Source of the DNA: Bdellovibrionales bacterium
GTDB lineage: Bacteria; Bdellovibrionota; Bacteriovoracia; Bacteriovoracales; Bacteriovoracaceae
Direction: 5' to 3'
Assembly: GCA_018646675.1 (NCBI GenBank)
Contig: JABGUH010000027.1
Coordinates: 1 to 64,000 of the forward strand
Length of the DNA: 64,000 nt
The position numbers and the translations under genes were made by a program. Shown one piece after another: positions 16,838 through 26,415 of the stretch. How positions within the stretch are numbered: the first letter of the stretch is position 1; each line of letters starts with the position of its first letter. The notes below the pieces were generated by a model. It saw only the letters and a program-made list of their open reading frames with translations, did not search any database and was not told the DNA's origin.

Positions 16838-18967
16838 TTAAGCGTCTCTTTTTTCCAGCGGCTTAACCGCTTTGGCCGAGAGCTTAATTCTTCCCATTTT
16901 ATCTACATCTAGTACACGTACCATACAGAGGTCACCAATTGCCAGATACTCGTTTACATCATTAACTCGTGAGTTTGTAATTTCAGAGACGTGGATCAAG
17001 CCGGAAACACCAGGAACGATATCAGCAAACGCACCAAAGTCTTTCAGGGTAACAACTGTCGCCTGGTAATCCTTCCCAATCTTCGGGCCGTTAATCTGCA
17101 GGTTGATACTATCTGTACAGGCTTGGATATTGTCAGGATCAGTTCCGATTACCTGAACAATCCCACCCTCTAGTGCTTCAATTGTAAGATCAAAGTTCTC
17201 TTGTAGCTTTTTAATATTCTTTCCACCGGGGCCGATTAGAGCACCCATCTTGTCTTCTGGAATATTAAAACGCTCAATTTTGGGAACACCTTTTTTGAAA
17301 GTAGTACGATTAGTAGTGATGGTGGAAGCCATCTGATCTAGAATGTGCAGTCGTCCATCTTTGGCTTGGATTAGAGCCTCTTTGATAATATCTGTTGTAA
17401 GACCAGTAATCTTAATATCCATCTGGATGGCGGTAATTCCGTTTTGGGTTCCAGCTACTTTGAAATCCATATCACCTAAGTGATCCTCATCTCCTAGAAT
17501 ATCTGTCAGGATCTTGTAACGATCGCCATCACTAACTAAACCCATGGCAATTCCGGCCACCGGAGAGGTTAGCGGAACACCGGCATCCATCATTGCCATA
17601 GAGGCAGAGCAGACAGAGCCCATCGAAGAGGAGCCGTTAGACTCTAATACTTCACAGACTACCCGTGTCGTGTAGGGAAAATCCTCCGCCTCTGGGAAAA
17701 CTGCTTTTAGCGCCCTTTGGGCGAGGTTGCCGTGTCCAAGTTCACGTCGGCTAACATTAAATTTGCCTCTCGCCTCACCAACGGAGAAGGGAGGAAAGTT
17801 ATAGTGGAGATAGAATCGGTCATAGAAGATGCCGGTGATCCGATCTGCCATCTGCTCACCTTTGGTACCGCCAATCGTAACGGTGGCCATAACTTGGGTT
17901 TCGCCCCGGGTAAACAGGGATGAGCCATGAGGGGCGTCCAAAATACTAGCTTCAGTCTCTATCTGCCGTACTTCACACATTCCACGACCAGCAATCCGCT
18001 GCTCATTATTTAAAATATCTCCTCTCATCATATTATACATAAGCTCATCAACTGCTTTATATGCCTCTTTGCCACAGGAGTCGCTCTCACTCAAACTATA
18101 ACTGTCGCGATCTTGCTCTAGTGCTTCGGCAACACTCTTTTCCAAGCTTTGAACGGCACGCTGGCGCTCTAATTTGTCAGTAATATTTAGGCATGCTCTT
18201 CCAGCTTCAGAGAAGTTGTCAGTTACTTTGTTTAGTAGTTGCTGGTTGACGGCCGCGGTAACAAATTCGCGTTTTGGTTTACCAACTTCATCTCTCATGG
18301 TGGAGATAAGTCCACAAACTCGTTTGATCTCTTCGTGAGCGAAGAGAATCGCCTCTAACACGTCCTCTTCCGATAGTTGATCAGCCTCACCTTCCACCAT
18401 TAAAATAGCGTCATTGGAAGCAGAAACAGTAATTTCTAATGTGCTAGTCGCCATCATTTCTAAGGAGGGGTTAAGTACCAGGTTAGAGTCAATTTTTCCC
18501 ACCTTACAGGTAGCGATTGGGCCAGCAAATGGGATGTCAGAAACACTTAGTGCGGCAGAAGCGCCGATTCCGGCCAGAACTTCGGGATCTCCCCCCTCTG
18601 GGTTATAGGAGACAGCGGTTGCGGCCACAATAGTGTCAAACATATACCCTTTAGGAAATAAGGGGCGAATAGGCCGGTCGATTAGACGGGCGTTTAGTGT
18701 CTCTTGAGCGGTAGGCTTAGCTTCACGCTTCATGAATCCACCTAGAAATTTTCCGGCGGCGTAAAACTTCTCAACATAATCAACAGTTAGTGGGAAGAAG
18801 TCCTGGCCATCTTTCATCTCTCTTGATGAGCAGACCGTTACTAATACTTGTGTACCTTCGCAACTGACTAAAACAGAGCCATCTGCTTGTTTGGCCAAAC
18901 GGCCGGTTTCAATGATTAGCTCTTTGCCACCAAAATCAATGCGATACTCTTTTTTGTTTTCATTCAT
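16838..18967 (-). CDS. pnp: Polyribonucleotide nucleotidyltransferase
   Basis: About 709 residues, the usual length. Two RNase PH domains come first (KFLGGFMKREAKPT in the first; YNFPPFSVGEARGKFNVSRR and the GSVCSASMAMMDAG phosphate-site segment in the second). A KH domain (IGPGGKNIKKLQEN) and an S1 domain (LKDFGAFADIVPGVSGLIHV) follow. It degrades RNA 3'-5' using phosphate and works with RNase E-type complexes. The third ATG (18967) is preferred because GGAG sits seven bases before it. It follows rpsO, the arrangement known from many proteobacteria. Confidence 0.97.
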   Translation of the reverse strand: MNENKKEYRIDFGGKELIIETGRLAKQADGSVLVSCEGTQVLVTVCSSREMKDGQDFFPLTVDYVEKFYAAGKFLGGFMKREAKPTAQETLNARLIDRPIRPLFPKGYMFDTIVAATAVSYNPEGGDPEVLAGIGASAALSVSDIPFAGPIATCKVGKIDSNLVLNPSLEMMATSTLEITVSASNDAILMVEGEADQLSEEDVLEAILFAHEEIKRVCGLISTMRDEVGKPKREFVTAAVNQQLLNKVTDNFSEAGRACLNITDKLERQRAVQSLEKSVAEALEQDRDSYSLSESDSCGKEAYKAVDELMYNMMRGDILNNEQRIAGRGMCEVRQIETEASILDAPHGSSLFTRGETQVMATVTIGGTKGEQMADRITGIFYDRFYLHYNFPPFSVGEARGKFNVSRRELGHGNLAQRALKAVFPEAEDFPYTTRVVCEVLESNGSSSMGSVCSASMAMMDAGVPLTSPVAGIAMGLVSDGDRYKILTDILGDEDHLGDMDFKVAGTQNGITAIQMDIKITGLTTDIIKEALIQAKDGRLHILDQMASTITTNRTTFKKGVPKIERFNIPEDKMGALIGPGGKNIKKLQENFDLTIEALEGGIVQVIGTDPDNIQACTDSINLQINGPKIGKDYQATVVTLKDFGAFADIVPGVSGLIHVSEITNSRVNDVNEYLAIGDLCMVRVLDVDKMGRIKLSAKAVKPLEKRDA

Positions 18968-19029
18968 TCTCATTCTCCATTATTTTCTGTCACATCCATT
19001 GGTGACAGAACTCTTTTATCTATACGGGT

Positions 19030-19054
19030 TACTACCGGTGTAATACCGGCAGTA
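19030..19054 (-). promoter_or_regulatory. Hairpin in the rpsO-pnp intergenic leader
   Basis: ACTACCGGT (19031-19039) and ACCGGCAGT (19045-19053) pair at eight of nine positions around a 5-base loop. In E. coli the same place holds a hairpin cut by RNase III for pnp autoregulation; the position matches, the sequence similarity was not tested. Confidence 0.45.
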
Positions 19055-19088
19055 TAATTAAGTGATAGGGGTAGACGCAAAATTATGG

Positions 19089-19355
19089 CTACTTTCTTAA
19101 ACCAAGGGTGTTAATTAGCTTGAGGTAGCGATCATGATCCTTACGTTCAATATACTTTAGAAAAGCTTTACGACGACCAATCATCTTCAGCAATCCACGA
19201 TTTGAGTGGTAGTCATGTTTATTTTCTTGAAAGTGGGGACGTAGGTTGTTAATTCTTTTAGTGAGAATGGCAACCTGAACTTCGGCAGAACCGCTGTCAT
19301 TCTCATTTTTGCCAAACTGCTTTACTAGTTCTTGACACTCTTCTTTGCTAATCAT
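19089..19355 (-). CDS. rpsO: 30S ribosomal protein S15
   Basis: 88 residues, the standard S15 length. The family core is visible: GSAEVQVAILTKRINNL, HKHDYHSNRGLLKMIGRRKAF-type segment and a YIERKDHDRYLKLI end. S15 binds the 16S rRNA three-way junction early in 30S assembly. The start has TAGGAG a few bases upstream. It heads the rpsO-pnp-dut string. Confidence 0.97.
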   Translation of the reverse strand: MISKEECQELVKQFGKNENDSGSAEVQVAILTKRINNLRPHFQENKHDYHSNRGLLKMIGRRKAFLKYIERKDHDRYLKLINTLGLRK

Positions 19356-19493
19356 CTCAAATACTCCTAGTTGTTAATGTTACTCGCTTTGAACCAAGCT
19401 ATAAGTTGTAAGGAGTTCCCCAACATCAGTGGGATAACTTAAAACCTAGCTCAAAGTGAAGATACTCTACTTCGATAATAGTTGTGGTACTGT

Positions 19494-20513
19494 TTAGCGA
19501 ATAAACTCAGACATGTAAACAGTTAATCTTTTGAGTAATCGCTCCTCAATTTGGCGAATTCGCTCACGAGAGACTCCATATTGGTCTGCGATCTTTTGCA
19601 GCGAGTCGGGAATTTCGCTAAGTAAGCGTTTTTTAAAGATTTCCCGGTCTCGCTCTTTGAGAGTTAGGAGGAATTTTTCCATATTGGCATTGAGAATATC
19701 CAGCCCCTGTTCTTGGTCAACCTCTGCCTCTAAATTTTGCTGATGGGGGATAGTGTCACCGAGCGTACCACTGCCCTGACTACTGCCCAGTGGTTGCTCT
19801 AGACTGACCTCCTTGCCAGAAGGACTTAAGCGTTCCTCCATCAAGACCACCGACTTCTCTGAAACTCCCAGTTGCTTTGAAATCTGCTCCAAGGTGGGAT
19901 CGATTCCTAACGCCTTAAGCCGCTCCTTCTCCTTCATCAGGTTATAGAAGAGCTTTTTCTGCTCATTGGTGGTTCCGATTTTGATTAGCCGAAAGTTATC
20001 TAAGATAAATTTTAGAATATATGATTTGATCCACCAGCTAGCATAGTAGGAGAGTTTTGCCCCGCGCTCGGAATCATATTTTGAGACGGCCTTCATTAGA
20101 CCAATATTTCCCTCCTGGATTAGATCCATCACATTGGCGTAAGCACTGCGATACTCCATGGCAATTTTAACCACAAGGCGGAGATTGGCCATTACTAACT
20201 GTTTGGCGACTTCAATGTCTCCAGTCTCCTTGAGGGCTTGGGTTAGGGCTTGTTCCTGCTCTGGGGAGAGCAGATCATAGCGATTAATCTCTCTGATATA
20301 AAGGGTGAGCGGATCGGTGATATCACCGGTATAAACTTGAAGATTGCGATTGGTGGCTGGAACAGGCAGCAGATTTTTAGAGTCACTCTCCTCTAAAAGC
20401 GAGATGGATTTACTTGGCAACGTCGCAGTTGAGTTGCCCTCTTGTTCCTCATTCAGGAGGTTAGATGTTTTTTTGTGGATCTTCTTTTTTTTTGTATTAA
20501 CCATAGGGGCCAT
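19494..20513 (-). CDS. rpoH: RpoH-like (sigma-32) RNA polymerase sigma factor
   Basis: 339 residues from the ATG at 20513 (AGAGGA upstream; another ATG three codons later is possible). Region 1.2 (DPLTLYIREINRYDLLSPEQ), region 2 (NLRLVVKIAMEY, DLIQEGNIGLMKAVSKYD, LSYYASWWIKSYIL) and region 4 (SLQKIADQYGVSRERIRQIE) are complete. The stretch NEQKKLFYNLMKEKERL matches the RpoH box that separates sigma-32 from other group-3 sigmas. It should direct heat-shock genes. The N-terminal ~45 residues are Lys-rich and not part of the family core. Confidence 0.85.
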   Translation of the reverse strand: MAPMVNTKKKKIHKKTSNLLNEEQEGNSTATLPSKSISLLEESDSKNLLPVPATNRNLQVYTGDITDPLTLYIREINRYDLLSPEQEQALTQALKETGDIEVAKQLVMANLRLVVKIAMEYRSAYANVMDLIQEGNIGLMKAVSKYDSERGAKLSYYASWWIKSYILKFILDNFRLIKIGTTNEQKKLFYNLMKEKERLKALGIDPTLEQISKQLGVSEKSVVLMEERLSPSGKEVSLEQPLGSSQGSGTLGDTIPHQQNLEAEVDQEQGLDILNANMEKFLLTLKERDREIFKKRLLSEIPDSLQKIADQYGVSRERIRQIEERLLKRLTVYMSEFIR

Positions 20514-20554
20514 CAATCCTCTCGTATTACATCGCATAAAACCTGGGCTTCAGA

Positions 20555-22234
20555 CTATTGAAGCCACTGGTTAGCACTCGCTTTCTTTGACAAGAAGAGA
20601 AATCGTAAATATTTCAAAGCAAATGGAGCATAGGAGAGATTAACTGGTATTTCCACTAACTTCTCCAGATCATGTTCAAAAAAATTGCCTTGGTATAGAG
20701 ATAGTTGCTCTAGCAGTTCGTGGACAATTAGGCGATCAAGCCCTGTTTTCCAAGGGGGGATTATAAACTTTTTTTTAGCTTTGGCAATATCACCTTGGAA
20801 TCTTGTTCGTAGGGATTGGAGTAACTGCTCCTTCTTGTTGTGATCTCTTGGGTCAAGGGTGATCCACTGTTGGCGTATCCACTTCAAGTATTGTTTGTTG
20901 GCGTGCAGATGAAAGGAGATATCTAATTTACCAATGGTCTGGGTGACTCGATCTAGATCTCCAAGATTGATGTCAAAGGAGACACTGAATTTTGGTATAA
21001 GATTGTCATAATAGAGGTTACGGTCAACCTTTTTGAGGGTCAGAAACTCCTCATAGTGTAGTTCATGGGCAAAGCGTTTACTCTGCTTTACCGCCCAACG
21101 TTTCCAAACCTGGTCGATGTTACTGGTCAGAAATTTGCTTCCCTGTTTGTAGGTTTTAGACCATAGAAATAGATCCGGCATCTTAGTTATCAAAGATATC
21201 ATGGCGGCAACCATCAACTTCTCTTGATCAAAGGTTCGGCTTCTGATCAGTTTACGTATTTGAGGTATGGGATCTTTTCTTGGATAATCCACTTCAAAGA
21301 AATCATGACAATAGATAGCCTGATAGCTATCTGTGATGGAGTCGGTACCAACAATCCAGGGGATCGAGTTGAGCTTCTCTTTTTGCTCGGTTTGTCGGCA
21401 GATCATATTGCGACAGTGGATTTTCACACTCTTTTTTATGTCTGCCAGATAGACGTGATTTGCTGTTGGCTCCCACATGATCTGGCGTCCAGTCATTTGA
21501 CGAATGACATAAGCCATGATCACTGGGTTGCGCAGTAGAGGCACCATCAGGCGCATGTTATTTGCATCGTTGTCCCAGCTACAGACAGATTTGAACAGTT
21601 GGATTGTCTGCATAAACTCTCCCTCTCTCTTACCCTCTAAGGTATTTATCTGGTTGATTTCCTGGGCAAACAGGTCATTGGCAGTCAGAGAGGGAAATTG
21701 ATATTTATTTCGGGGGGAAAAGTTACTCTTGAGTTGATTTCGAATAGTCTGATTTGCCATGACGGTAATATTTGCCGAGCAGGAGTTGGTGACCAGATGG
21801 GTAAGTAGATTCTCGAACTCCTGCTGGGAGAACTCAAAAAATTGGGCATATGCTGGGATAGCTTTAATTGTCATGTCGAGAATAATTTTTTGGAGTGAAG
21901 CGGCCACAATTCGTTTCAATTGTTGATGATCCTGAATCTTAAAAAAATCAGGTTCAAAGCGGAGTTCCTTTTGCATTTCACAACGATTAAGCAGGTTCTC
22001 CCCCTCTTGTAGGAAGCCTCGGTAGATCGCCATCCGCTTTTTATCTTCACGATGGCCAATGTAGTCGCTCTGGCTGCGGAAAAGAGTACCCAAGGGATGA
22101 GAGCGTTTTGTGATCATTTCAGAGGTTGCTTGCCGTCTTATTTGTAGCGCATTTGCAGATAAAGAGAGAGAGATGAGCAGTATGGTTGCACAAATATGGG
22201 GCCAATATGTTAGTTGTCTTTTCCCGATCCTCAT
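20555..22234 (-). CDS. Secreted protein of unknown function, 559 aa
   Basis: A signal peptide (~1-30, ending SLSLSANA) is followed by about 530 residues with no domain I recognise. Several cysteines occur in a pattern compatible with disulfides (CSWDN, HCRNMICRQ, IYCHDFF), which suits a periplasmic location. Predicted content is helical with many aromatic and basic residues. It is divergent from the TPR-like secreted protein at 22310 with a shared 75-base promoter region. Confidence 0.6.
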   Translation of the reverse strand: MRIGKRQLTYWPHICATILLISLSLSANALQIRRQATSEMITKRSHPLGTLFRSQSDYIGHREDKKRMAIYRGFLQEGENLLNRCEMQKELRFEPDFFKIQDHQQLKRIVAASLQKIILDMTIKAIPAYAQFFEFSQQEFENLLTHLVTNSCSANITVMANQTIRNQLKSNFSPRNKYQFPSLTANDLFAQEINQINTLEGKREGEFMQTIQLFKSVCSWDNDANNMRLMVPLLRNPVIMAYVIRQMTGRQIMWEPTANHVYLADIKKSVKIHCRNMICRQTEQKEKLNSIPWIVGTDSITDSYQAIYCHDFFEVDYPRKDPIPQIRKLIRSRTFDQEKLMVAAMISLITKMPDLFLWSKTYKQGSKFLTSNIDQVWKRWAVKQSKRFAHELHYEEFLTLKKVDRNLYYDNLIPKFSVSFDINLGDLDRVTQTIGKLDISFHLHANKQYLKWIRQQWITLDPRDHNKKEQLLQSLRTRFQGDIAKAKKKFIIPPWKTGLDRLIVHELLEQLSLYQGNFFEHDLEKLVEIPVNLSYAPFALKYLRFLFLSKKASANQWLQ

Positions 22235-22281
22235 CCCTAAGTCTCTTCTTAATTGCTAAATAAATTTACTCTTGGTTAATT

Positions 22282-22301
22282 TATCGGATTAATATCCGAT
22301 A
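22282..22301. promoter_or_regulatory. Palindromic operator candidate between divergent genes
   Basis: TATCGGAT-TAAT-ATCCGATA is a perfect inverted repeat with 8-base arms. It lies 8 bases before the ATG at 22310, where a ribosome site would be, and 48 bases before the divergent start at 22234. It could be a shared operator. The 22310 gene has no visible Shine-Dalgarno. Confidence 0.45.
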
Positions 22302-22309
22302 TCATTAAC

Positions 22310-23719
22310 ATGAGACCCTTTTTTAGATCGTCGCGGGCAGCAATTGGTCACTTCACATTAATGTGTTGCACGCTTTTCCTGTTTGTGACCAGCAGTAGCG
22401 CCGCCGGAAGGTTGGAGATGATCAAACGGAGTGAGAGTGGTTACTACTCTGATATTGGGGTTATTAAGTATCGAGATGATGTCAACAGAAGATCAGCCGA
22501 TCTTGAATTTTTGTCGATGGCCAAACTCCATATGATCAGCGGTGATTTGGTCAAGGCTAAGCACTTTTTGGATAAGATAGAAGATCACAACAGTCAAGTA
22601 ATGGCAGTTAAAGAGAGCTATCGGGCGTTTGCTCACTTTATCGATGGAGAGTATCCACAAAGCTTGCTGGCTTTGGCCAGAAGTGAGAAGCATCTAATGC
22701 GCCCCAGTGAGACGTGTATGCTAAAACTGCTGAACAATATTGGTATGAATCAATATCAGAGCGCCTCAAGAATTTATCAGCGCTGCTATCCTGTTATAAG
22801 TCCATACGCTACAGATCATATTTCCTGGCTTGAGATGATACTCAGCCTGCAGGGGAATGAGTTGAAAAAACTGAATAACTATTTGGTGCCGTCAAAAGAG
22901 AAAATCTTTAGCTCCAACGACAGAATTAGATTATGGCTAAAGGCTGGACTCTATATGAATCAGGAGCAGTTGTTAGAGCAGTATATCCCTGAGCTACCGG
23001 GAGAGAGCTTCTATTCACAATCGACTAGAGAGTTGATCGGATTGATCTATTTTAGATTGGGGAAACATCAGCAGGCTCTGGATTTCATAGATGATCTACG
23101 TACTCCTAATGCCGAGAATATTAAGGGCAATATCTATTTGGCCCAGAATAAATATGAATTGGCACTTGGACACTTCAAACTTGCTTTAAAGAGGAAGCCA
23201 ACATCTTTGAACGCCCTGGAGAGGGTGCTATCACTTAACTGGATACTTGGTTTATGGGATGATGGGCCCGATATAATTAAGCGGATCACTCTAAATCGTT
23301 CGGAGGAGGTAATTCCTCAATTAACGTTGGATACGATATTCCAGCTTAAGCAGGAAAATTACTCCAAAGTGGCCCGTAATATTGGTGAGCTGGAGTTCGT
23401 GTTCAATCATCATTTGCCTGTCGAGTTGGAGATCATCGCCTCTCATCTTGGTTTAGTACATGGGGATAAGCGACTTCTATCGGTCTACAGTAACTCTGCC
23501 TGTCGTAAATTTGATGGGATCAGTTGTTGGTTGGCAATGCAGCAGTTGATCTGGCCGGATGTAGGCAAGACGGCAATGAGAGAGGATCGGGTACTAAGTG
23601 ACATAAAGGGTGGGATCAGTTATTTAAAAAGTCCACCACCGGTAAGAGAGTCCCTGTCGGAGGTTGTCTATATCGAGCAGACGTTGATTGAGAAGTTAGA
23701 CCAGGAGCAATTACACTAG
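22310..23719 (+). CDS. Secreted TPR-like protein
   Basis: 469 residues. A signal peptide (~1-32, LFLFVTSSSAAG) leads a helical repeat protein. Helix pairs such as LEFLSMAKLHMISGDLVKAK, LIGLIYFRLGKHQQALDFID and IYLAQNKYELALGHFKLALK show the TPR pattern of small and large residues. TPR domains mediate protein binding, so a periplasmic scaffold role is likely; the partner is unknown. There is no clear ribosome site, which may mean a leaderless message. It is convergent with spoVR. Confidence 0.65.
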   Translation: MRPFFRSSRAAIGHFTLMCCTLFLFVTSSSAAGRLEMIKRSESGYYSDIGVIKYRDDVNRRSADLEFLSMAKLHMISGDLVKAKHFLDKIEDHNSQVMAVKESYRAFAHFIDGEYPQSLLALARSEKHLMRPSETCMLKLLNNIGMNQYQSASRIYQRCYPVISPYATDHISWLEMILSLQGNELKKLNNYLVPSKEKIFSSNDRIRLWLKAGLYMNQEQLLEQYIPELPGESFYSQSTRELIGLIYFRLGKHQQALDFIDDLRTPNAENIKGNIYLAQNKYELALGHFKLALKRKPTSLNALERVLSLNWILGLWDDGPDIIKRITLNRSEEVIPQLTLDTIFQLKQENYSKVARNIGELEFVFNHHLPVELEIIASHLGLVHGDKRLLSVYSNSACRKFDGISCWLAMQQLIWPDVGKTAMREDRVLSDIKGGISYLKSPPPVRESLSEVVYIEQTLIEKLDQEQLH

Positions 23720-23732
23720 ACTTTATTACCTG

Positions 23733-23768
23733 GTGACAACTACTGTCACGCAACCTAAGAATGCAGGT
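23733..23768. terminator. Paired hairpins between convergent genes
   Basis: GTGACA-ACTAC-TGTCAC (23733-23749) and AACCT-AAGAATGC-AGGTT (23752-23768) occupy the 55-base gap between the TPR-like gene and spoVR. Neither has a U-run, so termination is only suggested by position. Confidence 0.35.
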
Positions 23769-23774
23769 TTGTGA

Positions 23775-25286
23775 TCAAGCGACGGGCTTAAACTCTATGC
23801 CGTCGTGCTGATAAAATAGCTCTTTACCTTCTACCGTTGTAACTAGATTAACAGGCCGCTTCCACAAAGCGAAAATATTTTTCATGGTATCGGCTGCATA
23901 GGTCAGGGCGAGATCAACCCCTTGGTGTATATGACGCAAAAGGATCTCTCCTCGATTGGCATGATTTGAACTTTCAACTTCAATCACAGGTACGCCAAAG
24001 TTGGTTAGCTGGGCCAACAGCTTCGCTTTTATTGCTTGAAATTCCCGGCCATCAATTTCATAGCGTCCAGAGCGGGGGTTAAAGTTATAGGTAAACAGCT
24101 GTTGGCGTTCGCAAAACTCTTGGGTGAAGAACTCATCGATAAAGGTAATATCATTGTGGGTTTTTCTTATTTCAAAAATTTTCTTTTTACCCAGTCCAGT
24201 ATCTTTATCCCAGTTGGCTTTAACCGTCATATCCTCGCAATCCTGGTACTCCTTGCCAAAACGGCCCGTATCCCAGCGGTACTCAATATCTCTAAAGAGC
24301 TCGATCCCAATTTTATAGGGGTTAATCTGTTTGCGGCTCATTGCCATCACCCCTGCATGATGGTCTGCAAAGTCCACAATTTCGGATGCTCGCACCGCCC
24401 TTTGGGTCATAATGGTGGAGTGCCAATAGCTGGCCCAACCCTCATTCATTATTTTAGTCATACGTTGGGGAAGAAAGTAGTAAGCCTCTTCTCGTAAGAT
24501 ACCAATAATATCGGCTTGCCAATCTTCGAGTGGGGCATACCCCAGCATAAATTTCATAATATCACGAGTAGGGAGGTCTGATGGGTTTAGTGCCTGATGA
24601 TCGATCTTCTCTTCTAGATCAAGGTCGGTGGTTGCGGGAGCTTCACTCTTGTCAATTTTACTATTCATATAGGACTTAAGTGCTTTGGAGCGTTCATCAT
24701 CTTGGTCCGATGCCAGCTCACGCTTCTCCTGAACGATCTGTTCTCTGCGTCGCCGATCTTGTTCCGGGGATTCAAATAGCACGTTGGGATCTAGCAAATT
24801 TTCCAGTGACAGCACCTTGTCGATGAAATTTTCTATTTTGTCCTGTCCATAGCGGTCCATATAGCGTCTGATTTTGGTGCCATGGTTGGCCATCACATCC
24901 ATCATGTTCTTATTGGTACCCTTGAACCAGTAGTTGTTACGGAAAAAATCTGCATGGCCATAAACATGGGCCATGACAATTTTCTGATCGACAAAGTGAT
25001 TAGCATTAAATAGATAGGCGTAGCAGGGCTTGCTGTTAATTACCATCTCATATATTTTTTGTAGTCCGTAGGTATACCCTTTTGACAGCTGGTCGTAGTC
25101 CATCCCAAAGCGCCAGTGGGGATAGCGGTTAGGAAACCCACCTTGGGCCGCAAGGATATTAATACTTTGATAGTCACATACTTCAAAGATAACTTCATCG
25201 AACTCCAGGCCACACTCCACCGCATATTGCTGGATTTCATCTTTCAATTTTAGCAGTTCACCATCAATTGGTTTGCTTCGATGCAT
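23775..25286 (-). CDS. spoVR: SpoVR family protein
   Basis: 503 residues along the whole SpoVR length. Conserved blocks visible are NILAAQGGFPNRYPHWRFGM, KGYTYGLQKIYEMVINSKPC and HVYGHADFFRNNYWF, then an acidic-rich linker, an ILREEAYYFLPQRMTKIMNE block and a C-terminal VNLVTTVEGKELFY. It is the third gene of the PrkA-DUF444-SpoVR block. SpoVR was named for spore cortex formation in Bacillus, but this block is common in non-sporulating Gram-negatives, where it is tied to stress responses. The start is one base after the DUF444 stop. Confidence 0.95.
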   Translation of the reverse strand: MHRSKPIDGELLKLKDEIQQYAVECGLEFDEVIFEVCDYQSINILAAQGGFPNRYPHWRFGMDYDQLSKGYTYGLQKIYEMVINSKPCYAYLFNANHFVDQKIVMAHVYGHADFFRNNYWFKGTNKNMMDVMANHGTKIRRYMDRYGQDKIENFIDKVLSLENLLDPNVLFESPEQDRRRREQIVQEKRELASDQDDERSKALKSYMNSKIDKSEAPATTDLDLEEKIDHQALNPSDLPTRDIMKFMLGYAPLEDWQADIIGILREEAYYFLPQRMTKIMNEGWASYWHSTIMTQRAVRASEIVDFADHHAGVMAMSRKQINPYKIGIELFRDIEYRWDTGRFGKEYQDCEDMTVKANWDKDTGLGKKKIFEIRKTHNDITFIDEFFTQEFCERQQLFTYNFNPRSGRYEIDGREFQAIKAKLLAQLTNFGVPVIEVESSNHANRGEILLRHIHQGVDLALTYAADTMKNIFALWKRPVNLVTTVEGKELFYQHDGIEFKPVA

Positions 25287-25287
25287 G

Positions 25288-26403
25288 CTATTTGCCCTTT
25301 TCCAAGAACTCTTTAATTGAGTCTAAGATCGCTTCCTTGTTGGCTATTTTGCTTAGAATGACATCATCTGAATTGGTGCCATATTTTCCATCTAGGTCTT
25401 TGAAGAACTGGCCGGAGCCGTAACGGCTCTCCACCTGCCCATAGCAGAACATGTTGGAGTTGGGAATTATATCCATATCCAATATTTCAAGACAGGCTTT
25501 GGTATCATCTGTTGACCAGTTGTCTCCATCGGAGAAGTGGAAGGGGTAGATATTCCATTCAGAGAAATCGTAGTCACTGTAGATGATATCTCGGCAGAGG
25601 CGGTAGGCGGAGGAAATTAGTGTGCCACCACTCTCTCTTGTCTTAAAGAAGGTCTCCTCATCCACCTCTTTGGCAGTGGCATCATGAATGATATAGCGGA
25701 TCTCAATATCCTTATACTGACTTTTTAACCATAGGTTGATCCAGAAGCTCTCGGTTCGAACAATTTCCTTCTGCTCATCTCCCATGGAACCGGAAACATC
25801 CATCATGTAGATCACCACTGCCGAGTTCTCATATTCAATATTGACGTTAGCAGAGCGGTAGCGAAAGTCGCCACGATGGGGGATGATTACAGGATTGCTG
25901 GGGTCATATGTACCGCTAGCGATTTGGCGTTTTAGCGCCTCTTTGTATGAACGTTTGAAATGTTTGAGAGAGTCAGGACCAACAACACCGATGCTGGTGT
26001 AGCGATCGGTCATTGATTGAATACACTTTTTACCTTTAGGCTCAATATTAGGTAACTCTAGCTCGTCCCCTAATATCTGTGCCAACTCATCTATTGTTAG
26101 ATCGATCTCTAGCTCTTTTTTGCCCTCCGAGTCTCCAGCCTCTTTACCATCTCCTGGCTGGTCTCCTTGTTGGCCATCAACTGGATCACCTGGATTGCCC
26201 TCCCCTTGGCCAAGACCACCTTGCTGCTTCTCTCCAAATTTAAAGCGGGGAGTCTCAATTTGAGGCATGGGAATACGGTAGGTACCATCCCCCTTGGGGA
26301 GTGGCATCTCTCCATGGGAGATATACTTCTTTAGACTGTCTCTGATCTTTCCCTTTACTATCTTGCGAAAGCGGGTGTGATCTCTCTTAATTGGATGGTC
26401 CAT
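25288..26403 (-). CDS. DUF444 (YeaH/YhbH) von Willebrand-type protein
   Basis: 371 residues. The N-terminal region holds an [20 protein letters not shown] block and a long Gly/Asp/Gln-rich linker. A von Willebrand factor A domain with an intact metal site (MDVSGSMG, then [14 protein letters not shown]) follows, with [13 protein letters not shown] near its end. This is the DUF444 family found between prkA and spoVR. Its role is unknown but it is genetically linked to PrkA. AGGGGCGAG precedes the ATG; the gene lies 12 bases after prkA. Confidence 0.93.
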   Translation of the reverse strand: MDHPIKRDHTRFRKIVKGKIRDSLKKYISHGEMPLPKGDGTYRIPMPQIETPRFKFGEKQQGGLGQGEGNPGDPVDGQQGDQPGDGKEAGDSEGKKELEIDLTIDELAQILGDELELPNIEPKGKKCIQSMTDRYTSIGVVGPDSLKHFKRSYKEALKRQIASGTYDPSNPVIIPHRGDFRYRSANVNIEYENSAVVIYMMDVSGSMGDEQKEIVRTESFWINLWLKSQYKDIEIRYIIHDATAKEVDEETFFKTRESGGTLISSAYRLCRDIIYSDYDFSEWNIYPFHFSDGDNWSTDDTKACLEILDMDIIPNSNMFCYGQVESRYGSGQFFKDLDGKYGTNSDDVILSKIANKEAILDSIKEFLEKGK

Positions 26404-26415
26404 CTCGCCCCTAGG

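Noticed and set aside
24036..24497. 153-aa plus-strand ORF inside spoVR
   Set aside because: Antisense shadow of a strongly conserved gene with no domain and no ribosome site.
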